Positions 6,729 through 11,444 of a stretch of 11,444 nucleotides of DNA are shown one piece after another. A program made the translations under genes and the position numbers. Location of the stretch: positions 1 through 11,444 of the forward strand of contig CAJQQW010000204.1 of the NCBI GenBank assembly GCA_905480565.1, given 5' to 3'. Origin of the DNA: an uncultured Halioglobus sp. (GTDB lineage Bacteria; Pseudomonadota; Gammaproteobacteria; Pseudomonadales; Halieaceae). The stretch's first letter is position 1, and every line of letters begins with the position of its first letter. Under the pieces are notes generated by a model, which made no database searches, was not told where the DNA came from, and worked only from the letters and a program-made list of their open reading frames with translations.

Positions 6729-7908
6729 TATAGTTAAAGTCTGCGTCATTTTGGTCGCCTTGTGCGCAACAAAGCTGTACGCAACAGAAAGCGCTATCGA
6801 GCAGCGCCTGGAGTCATACTTTCAACTGCTCAACTCGGCGTCGCGCCCCACCGGCCCCGCCATTTTTTCCGAAGCAAGTCAGTTTTGGCTAAAAGGTGTG
6901 CAGGGGCAACACCCGTCAGTCAGTCGGTTTTTTTTGCTACATGATCCAGGCGAATGGGCGGTGAAGGATATCCAAAAAGCAGGGGATTACGCGGCTGTAA
7001 CCATCGCTTTCGATTCCTCAAATTACACACAGCCCTGGCTGACACAGTTTGAGCTGCTGAGCGTCAATGGCGTATGGATGTTGACGGAATTTAACGATCA
7101 AACGCAGCGCCCTTTCGATGACAGCAGCGGGAGTCAGAGTGAGTTTGTAATGGCTTACCTGCAGACGATTGAAGTGGCGATAGCGCAGCGCGACGGCACA
7201 GACGATAGCGAGGAGCTCAACAGGATCAAACTATTTTATGAATCCGGAGCAGGGTTCTGGAAACCCGGCACAGTTTACAGCGTAGGGTTCATGTTGTGGA
7301 TGGATCAGCAGGCACCCCGGAGTTACGAGGTGATCAGTGCTATAGATAGCGAAGTAACCGTGCGGTTCAACGATACACGACGGCGGGGTGATCAGGCGAT
7401 CCGCTTCACCGTCAGCGAGGAGCGCGGCCGCTATTATCTGGTGCAATATATTAACGAGGCGCTGGAACAGCAGCAGAAGGCACAGGAAGAAGTTGCAGTC
7501 CAGTCCATGCAGTCACTGGAGCAAGTGACCGTAGGTAATAATTCATCGAGGCAAGTAGTGGATTCTCAGCTGAATATTTTGGCGGGTGCCGGACAGGGCT
7601 CCGGGCTCTATCAGGTCATGAATGAGGTGGTAGAACGCTCGGAGCCCCTCTGGGTAACCTCTAAAGCAGCCCGTGCATCGCTTGGTCGGCTCGTGGGAAT
7701 CTATGCTGGCATGTCGGCTCAGGCTCTCTCACCAGATTGGAATCTGGCAGTAGAAGCCCTGGACGGCAAAAAACAAGTGGTCATCGCGCGGCCACATAGT
7801 TCTGAGGACCTGGGTGCATTTTCGAGTTTATTCGATGGCATTCGCTTTCAAACGATACAAGCGAGTGAAGGTTGGAAGATTGAACACGCGACGGCTTTTC
7901 GTGATTAA
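6703..7908 (+). CDS. exported protein of unknown function, partner of the VWA gene
   Basis: A 401-residue protein begins with a basic segment and a hydrophobic core (VKVCVILVALCA) ending at YA before T28, a good signal peptidase I signal; the mature protein should be periplasmic or secreted. I recognise no family. Two stretches, about 31-130 and 148-250, look like diverged copies of one module. Each has a helical start, an aromatic FW(L/K) motif (SQFWLKG; GAGFWKPG), a strand such as AVTIAFD or EVTVRFN, and a closing strand (GVWMLTEF; GRYYLVQY). The order resembles NTF2-like folds, but this is inference. A Gln/Glu-rich helix (251-275) and a C-terminal domain (about 285-401) follow. Its ATG lies inside the VWA gene (26-base overlap) with only a weak CAGG upstream, so translation is probably coupled and a joint function likely. 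Confidence 0.85.
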   Translation: MKYYYHRHNIVKVCVILVALCATKLYATESAIEQRLESYFQLLNSASRPTGPAIFSEASQFWLKGVQGQHPSVSRFFLLHDPGEWAVKDIQKAGDYAAVTIAFDSSNYTQPWLTQFELLSVNGVWMLTEFNDQTQRPFDDSSGSQSEFVMAYLQTIEVAIAQRDGTDDSEELNRIKLFYESGAGFWKPGTVYSVGFMLWMDQQAPRSYEVISAIDSEVTVRFNDTRRRGDQAIRFTVSEERGRYYLVQYINEALEQQQKAQEEVAVQSMQSLEQVTVGNNSSRQVVDSQLNILAGAGQGSGLYQVMNEVVERSEPLWVTSKAARASLGRLVGIYAGMSAQALSPDWNLAVEALDGKKQVVIARPHSSEDLGAFSSLFDGIRFQTIQASEGWKIEHATAFRD

Positions 7909-7985
7909 CCGGTGCGATAGCAGACACGTTCCAGGGAAATTATACGTCTGAGAAGTTTCAACCCCTTCCTGTTAGTATTATCCCC

Positions 7986-8020
7986 AGAAGCCGTCACGCT
8001 CGTGTAGGCGACTTCTTTTT
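7986..8020 (+). terminator. intrinsic terminator-like hairpin after the VWA operon
   Basis: AGAAGCCGTC (7986-7995) pairs with GGCGACTTCT (8007-8016) at nine of ten positions, including one G-T wobble and one internal C-A mismatch. The loop is 11 bases, and the stem runs into a T-tract (8016-8020). It begins 78 bases after the stop codon of the 401-residue gene. The next gene is convergent, so a terminator is expected here. Confidence 0.6.
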
Positions 8021-8194
8021 CTGCCTTGCGTTGTGGCACGGTCTGTCGCGACTTTCAATGGGATGGGAAACAGACGATGTGGATTGATTGCTTCTGCATG
8101 TCTGAAGTTGCGCTACTTGTCTATTGTTACACCTCAGCTCCTCGTTTTTATCTACTGCTAGAATCTTAAAAAACTGCTATTTCCACTGCTTTAC

Positions 8195-8632
8195 TCACTT
8201 TTTCCATGACGGCAAATCGCGAACCATTTTTATGTCATTGATCATCGCAAGCGCCTGCCACTCCTCCAGTGGGAAGCGAATACCGTCTTCTTCCTCTCCA
8301 TACTTATTTTTCAGCTCACTTTCGATTGTTTTATTAAAATCAAAAGCACCGATGCCTCGCATACCCCAGCCGCCAAATAGGCGGGCATCAACAACGGTAA
8401 AGCTTATAATACTTAAATCGCAATGCCTTTCGTCTTTCGCTATGCGGCGAAATACACGGTTAACGCTTTCAAAATTACCCTCTAAAGCTTGCAGGAAGTG
8501 GCTTCTGCTTGCGAGCAGAACACCGGTCACTCCGCACGTCTCATTGTTTGCCTGACTCTTATCCGTAATATCATGAACAATATCCCAGTTGAGAGGTTGT
8601 GCACTACGACTTTTGTAAATAACGCGATACAT
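8195..8632 (-). CDS. short BLUF-domain blue-light sensor protein
   Basis: This 145-residue cytoplasmic protein should bind FAD non-covalently and sense blue light. The BLUF fold fills residues 2-95, opening with YRVIYKSRS. The flavin-pocket residues are all present with the spacing of the AppA prototype: Y6, N30, Q48, W89 and M91 match Y21, N45, Q63, W104 and M106. TGVLL (36-40) and FLQALEG (46-52) are further family motifs. About 50 residues follow, predicted mainly helical, comparable to the PixD-type short BLUF proteins that signal by protein-protein contact rather than through a fused enzyme. No partner gene such as a response regulator or GGDEF/EAL protein is adjacent. The ATG at 8632 has only a weak AGAG upstream, but the start matches family N-termini exactly. 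Assignment is firm; the output is unknown. Confidence 0.95.
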   Translation of the reverse strand: MYRVIYKSRSAQPLNWDIVHDITDKSQANNETCGVTGVLLASRSHFLQALEGNFESVNRVFRRIAKDERHCDLSIISFTVVDARLFGGWGMRGIGAFDFNKTIESELKNKYGEEEDGIRFPLEEWQALAMINDIKMVRDLPSWKK

Positions 8633-8968
8633 TCATTGCTCTCTGTCTGTTTTCCGCTTCTTCTGAGTGTACACGTTTGGAGACGCTCTCTCATCAGTCA
8701 AGTCTATTGGCGACGAGTTCCTCGGGTATCGCTACAAGGCAAGCATTCCTGAAGGTGTTTATACTATCCGGAGAGGCCCTTTGTCGCGCCGTCCGGCCAA
8801 TAAACGCCGGAATATCTCGCGGTCACGATGCGGCGATCGACAAACAGGCCTTCGCTAACCAAGCGGAGATTTGAGATATTCGGCCTGGCAGGATTTCATC
8901 GAATCAGCCACTCTCGCTTTCCCCTGTGTGAGCAAAAAGAGCTTAACTTACCGTGTATTTTACAGCTG
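8633..8968. other. intergenic stretch between the BLUF and GST genes
   Basis: No gene is supported; the overlapping short plus-strand frames here have no ribosome binding sites or domains. On the minus strand a TATAAA (8763-8758) with a GCGACA 18 bases upstream could be a promoter for the BLUF gene with a leader of about 120 bases. An 8-bp palindrome, GTGTACAC, lies at 8667-8674. The left arm of an inverted repeat spanning the GST stop codon begins at 8930. Confidence 0.4.
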
Positions 8969-8992
8969 TTATCGGCTGCCGACTTTTTGCTC
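8930..8992. repeat. 10-bp inverted repeat across the GST stop codon
   Basis: GAGCAAAAAG (8930-8939) and CTTTTTGCTC (8983-8992) are perfect reverse complements separated by 43 bases. The right arm lies in the last codons of the GST gene and the left arm in its 3' flank. The interval also contains TCGGCTGCCGA, a small hairpin. In the GST transcript this could form a closed 3'-end structure that ends transcription or protects the RNA, although no clean T-run follows. Confidence 0.45.
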
Positions 8993-9772
8993 GGAGCGGG
9001 CCCCAAGTTCTTCGGCTGGAAGGTGATTGACGATCATGAAATCGGGTACTAGCAGAGGGTTATCCGGCAGGTATTGCCGCATGTTATCCAGCCACTGTTG
9101 CAATGCCGGCACCTGTGCAATTTTCAGGTTCTGCTCCGTGCCCACCATGTAGTTGAAAACGAGTTGCGGGTAGATGGCGAGATCGACCAGTGACGGTTGC
9201 TGCAGACCGCCAAAGAAGGGGCCTTCCTTCAGGTGCTCCAGCAACTCCAAGCCCACGCGCATTTGCATATCGGGTAAAGATTCCGTCCTGTCAATATCAC
9301 ACATCATGTGCTTGATGAATGGCGCCATTTTGAGAATCTCTGGCCAGGCGTTACGAATCTCATCTGGCAGAGGTGTCTGGCTGCTTACGATCGCCGCCAT
9401 GCGCCAAGCCGTTTGACGAAACCTGGCGGTCATTTCGGTCTCGTGTGCAAACCTGAATGAACTGAGAATCAGGCTGTCTGTCACCCATTTATCCATGCCT
9501 AGAATCAGGGTTCGTTCTTGCTCGTTACGACCAAACAGTGGCTGGCCGGGAAATAATTTCTCCAGCCACAGCGCTATGGGCGTGGAATCATTACGCCATT
9601 CGCCATCGATCTGCAGGACAGGCACCTGCGACTGGCGGGTAAATGCTATCTGTTCGGGGTTGGTGGGATCGACAGGCACAAATTCGAACGGCAGTTGCTT
9701 GTAATAGAGGCAGCAGCCTAGCTTGCGTACAAAAGGACTAGTTGAATAGCCGTAAAGCCTTATTCCCGCCAT
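8969..9772 (-). CDS. glutathione S-transferase family protein
   Basis: A 267-residue cytoplasmic protein with the two-domain GST fold, likely a glutathione-dependent transferase or reductase. The thioredoxin-like half covers about residues 3-75: RLYGYSTSPFVRKL includes the active-site region with S12 before P13. QVPVLQ carries the cis-proline P51, and NDSTPIALWLE supplies the D62-S63 glutathione-binding turn. The helical half follows (85-235), with PSLVDLAIYPQL (193-204) containing the conserved N-capping aspartate D197. The C-terminal tail after 240 is longer than in compact bacterial GSTs. The ATG at 9772 has AAGGA six bases upstream. The gene is divergent from an AraC-family regulator, with a strong inverted repeat just before the ribosome binding site. 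Substrate is unknown. Confidence 0.9.
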   Translation of the reverse strand: MAGIRLYGYSTSPFVRKLGCCLYYKQLPFEFVPVDPTNPEQIAFTRQSQVPVLQIDGEWRNDSTPIALWLEKLFPGQPLFGRNEQERTLILGMDKWVTDSLILSSFRFAHETEMTARFRQTAWRMAAIVSSQTPLPDEIRNAWPEILKMAPFIKHMMCDIDRTESLPDMQMRVGLELLEHLKEGPFFGGLQQPSLVDLAIYPQLVFNYMVGTEQNLKIAQVPALQQWLDNMRQYLPDNPLLVPDFMIVNHLPAEELGARSEQKVGSR

Positions 9773-9789
9773 TAGTTGTCCTTAAAGTA

Positions 9790-9811
9790 AGCGCCTTGAC
9801 AGCAAGGCGTT
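9790..9811. repeat. strong inverted repeat in the GST leader / divergent promoter region
   Basis: CGCCTTG (9792-9798) and CAAGGCG (9803-9809) form a perfect 7-bp stem with a four-base loop, extended by a G-T and an A-T pair to nine. It lies seven bases upstream of the AAGGA ribosome binding site of the GST gene on the minus strand and has no T-run in either direction. It is therefore more likely an operator or a leader hairpin than a terminator. The embedded TTGACA on the plus strand has no matching -10 box. Confidence 0.5.
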
Positions 9812-9980
9812 GATCCTTAGAGAGCCCTTTACCGTACGCATACATGAAGCTGCCTGCAGCTGTGGATGGCATTATTACTAAGTTAAACTCGATCTGCTAT
9901 GTCTTTGCAGCCCAAAATACTGTCTTTTTTTTTCGAAATGAGCAGTGAGTACGTGCTCTTAAAAAGACATGTAATGTAAA

Positions 9981-10943
9981 ATGGTAGTTATGGATGCTCT
10001 GTCGGATATTTTAAAAGCCACTCGGTGGACAGCCAGTACCTATTTCAGTGGAGCTGACGCAGGACCATGGTGTATGCAGGTTCTCTATCGGCCTCAAGGA
10101 ATCTTTCATGCGGTTTTGAAAGGACACTGCTACCTGAGCCAAAGCGGAAACCCCGAGGCCCTCGTCCTTCGGGAGGGAGACATTGTTGCTTTTCCAACCG
10201 GTGGTGAGCACAGGATAAGTGACACCGAAAAAAACCTGAAGCTTTCTGTCACGAACGTGATCAGGTTGCCGGGCGACGATGACGTGATGGTACTCAAGCG
10301 CGGCGCTGTCAATTTTTCTCAGAGAGAGCCTGATAAGCTTTCGAAAGGAGCTGTGCAGCTGCTTAGCGGAACAATGTCTTACGATACCTCGATTCGGCAT
10401 CCCCTGTTGAAAGAATTGCCCTGCTCGATACACGTCGACGAACAAGAAAAAGACGTCCGTCAGATTTTGCAAAGCGTGATCAGTGTGCTTGTCAATGAGA
10501 ACAAGGTAGAAACGCCAGGGTCAGAATTGACAATAGACCGTATGACAGAGGTACTCTTCCTGCAGTTACTGCGGTGCCACATGCAGAGATCGACTCACTC
10601 AACGGGTTATTTTGCTGCGCTTTCGCACCGACATATTGGCGTGGCTTTAAATCTCATCCATACTGAAAGTGACGGATTGTTGACGGTGGAGTCGCTGTGT
10701 GAGGCAGCGGCAATGAGTCGTACCCGCTTTAACACGCATTTTACACAATTGGTCGGCGAGACTCCCAAGGCTTATCTGTCCAATACTCGCCTGTTGCGCG
10801 CGAAAGCAAAATTGCAGGACAGCCAGGAGCCTATAATAACTATAGCGGAGGCAGCGGGTTATTCGTCGGACTCATCATTCAGCAAAGCAGTCAAGAAGCG
10901 CTTTGGCATGACGCCGGGAGAACTCCGAAGGTCTAATCGCTAG
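9981..10943 (+). CDS. AraC-family transcriptional regulator with Cupin_6 sensor domain
   Basis: A 320-residue cytoplasmic DNA-binding regulator. Residues about 4-200 form an AraC-type cupin sensor: DALSDIL at the start, GPW (28-30), FHAVLKG (42-48) and REGDIVAFPTGGEHR (64-78). Residues about 213-318 form the AraC/XylS DNA-binding domain. Its first helix-turn-helix lies near 233-254 (SLCEAAAMSRTRF), and its second near 285-306, followed by KRFGMTPGELRR, the usual family ending. ATGs at 9981 and 9990 are both possible; the second gives the more typical MDALSD start. Neither has a ribosome binding site, but TGTAAT at 9970-9975 would place a transcript start near them, so a leaderless mRNA is possible. 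It diverges from the GST gene, which is its most likely target. Inducer unknown. Confidence 0.93.
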   Translation: MVVMDALSDILKATRWTASTYFSGADAGPWCMQVLYRPQGIFHAVLKGHCYLSQSGNPEALVLREGDIVAFPTGGEHRISDTEKNLKLSVTNVIRLPGDDDVMVLKRGAVNFSQREPDKLSKGAVQLLSGTMSYDTSIRHPLLKELPCSIHVDEQEKDVRQILQSVISVLVNENKVETPGSELTIDRMTEVLFLQLLRCHMQRSTHSTGYFAALSHRHIGVALNLIHTESDGLLTVESLCEAAAMSRTRFNTHFTQLVGETPKAYLSNTRLLRAKAKLQDSQEPIITIAEAAGYSSDSSFSKAVKKRFGMTPGELRRSNR

Positions 10944-11117
10944 CAATACCGAAGCCTGGGATGGAGCAATTTAGGCCCTTATTTTTGAATAGTTTTATTT
11001 ATATTATTGCGTTGAAAGGAATAACAAAATAAAAGGTAAAAAAGACAGTGGTCGCGCACACGTGAGATGACACAGTGCCAGCATCGATAGATAAGTAACG
11101 TTGAGGCGGTGGGTTGC

Positions 11118-11444
11118 ATGCAAGATAAAATTCTAAAATATTTTTTTAGCTGGATGGCCATTACTTTTCTCGTGTCAACGGGATCTCAGGCGCAAGCCCA
11201 GCCGTCCGGTCCGACGCTGGACGAGCCCTTTCACATGCCGACCCTGACCGACACCAGTACGCTTGACGTGGTGGTGGTCGAGCCCTGGCACGTCGACACC
11301 ATTAACGGCACTACGCGGCAGAAGCTCATTAATATCCACGTCGATGACTGGTGGCCGGGCGTTGAGATTCGAGTGCCCGTGAGGCTTGTTGTTCCCCTGC
11401 AGGGTTCTGTGCAGGGCTTTGTCATTACCGGAGCGCGGCTGGAA
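11118..11444 (+). CDS. exported protein of unknown function, N-terminal part (cut by window end)
   Basis: The first 109 codons are present and the frame stays open to the window edge. The start MQDKILKYFF, a hydrophobic core (MAITFLVSTG) and SQAQAQ before P29 make a good signal peptidase I signal, so the mature protein should be periplasmic or secreted. After it come LDVVVVEPWHVDTING (about 53-68), KLINIHVDDWWPGVEIRVPV (74-93) and PLQGSVQGFVITG, a beta-rich pattern that could be the N-terminal module of a secreted hydrolase; this is a guess. GAGG at 11103-11106 lies 11 bases before the ATG. GC content rises sharply after about 11190, compared with the AT-rich leader (10980-11050), which contains a TATTAT at 11002-11007 that might be a -10 element. 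Confidence 0.75.
   Translation, partial: MQDKILKYFFSWMAITFLVSTGSQAQAQPSGPTLDEPFHMPTLTDTSTLDVVVVEPWHVDTINGTTRQKLINIHVDDWWPGVEIRVPVRLVVPLQGSVQGFVITGARLE

Noticed and set aside
8124..8555. 143-codon plus-strand frame
   Set aside because: Antisense shadow of the BLUF gene, whose complete domain is clear on the other strand.
8667..8674. GTGTACAC palindrome upstream of the BLUF gene as a light-regulator site
   Set aside because: A single 8-bp palindrome is expected by chance in a window this size, and no light-responsive regulator gene is nearby.
8972..8988. Terminator-like TCGGCTGCCGACTTTTT on the plus strand
   Set aside because: Only a four-bp stem with a three-base loop, inside the GST coding end, and no plus-strand gene precedes it.
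10011..10472. 153-codon minus-strand frame
   Set aside because: Antisense shadow of the AraC-family gene.

Overview
The window looks like a chromosomal accessory stretch of a marine-type gammaproteobacterium, possibly in or near the OM60/NOR5 (Halieaceae) clade. This placement is inferred from protein flavour: a short BLUF photoreceptor, a Cupin_6-type AraC regulator and a DUF6435-like small protein. There is no rRNA or other marker gene. GC content appears moderate, close to 50%. I see no rRNA, tRNA, CRISPR array or insertion sequence.

Layout. Bases 1-823 hold a possible C-terminal tail of an upstream gene, one small DUF6435-like protein (222-401, +) and a gene-poor stretch. Bases 824-3461 carry two minus-strand enzymes: an extended NAD(P)-dependent SDR (824-1843) and a phytanoyl-CoA dioxygenase-like Fe(II)/2-oxoglutarate oxygenase (2369-3388). 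They are separated by a clear minus-strand intrinsic terminator (2225-2250) and a candidate 27-codon small ORF with a strong ribosome binding site. Bases 3462-4553 are gene-poor, with only two weak small ORFs just before the next operon.

The central feature is a two-gene plus-strand operon with a 26-bp overlap (4554-7908). The first gene encodes an exported 724-residue protein with two complete von Willebrand factor A domains and a beta-rich C-terminal half. The second encodes an exported 401-residue protein of unknown function that seems to contain a diverged tandem repeat. An intrinsic terminator-like hairpin follows (7986-8020). This pair is the best candidate for an undescribed cell-envelope system here.

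Bases 8195-8632 (-) encode a stand-alone BLUF blue-light sensor with all key flavin-pocket residues. Bases 8969-9772 (-) encode a glutathione S-transferase family protein. It is divergent from an AraC-family regulator (9981-10943, +), which makes regulation of the transferase gene by that neighbour likely. The right edge holds the start of an exported protein (11118 onward, +), cut by the window end.

Functional links between modules are mostly speculative. The supported ones are the VWA/401-residue gene pair (overlap) and the GST/AraC pair (divergent promoters with a strong inverted repeat between them).
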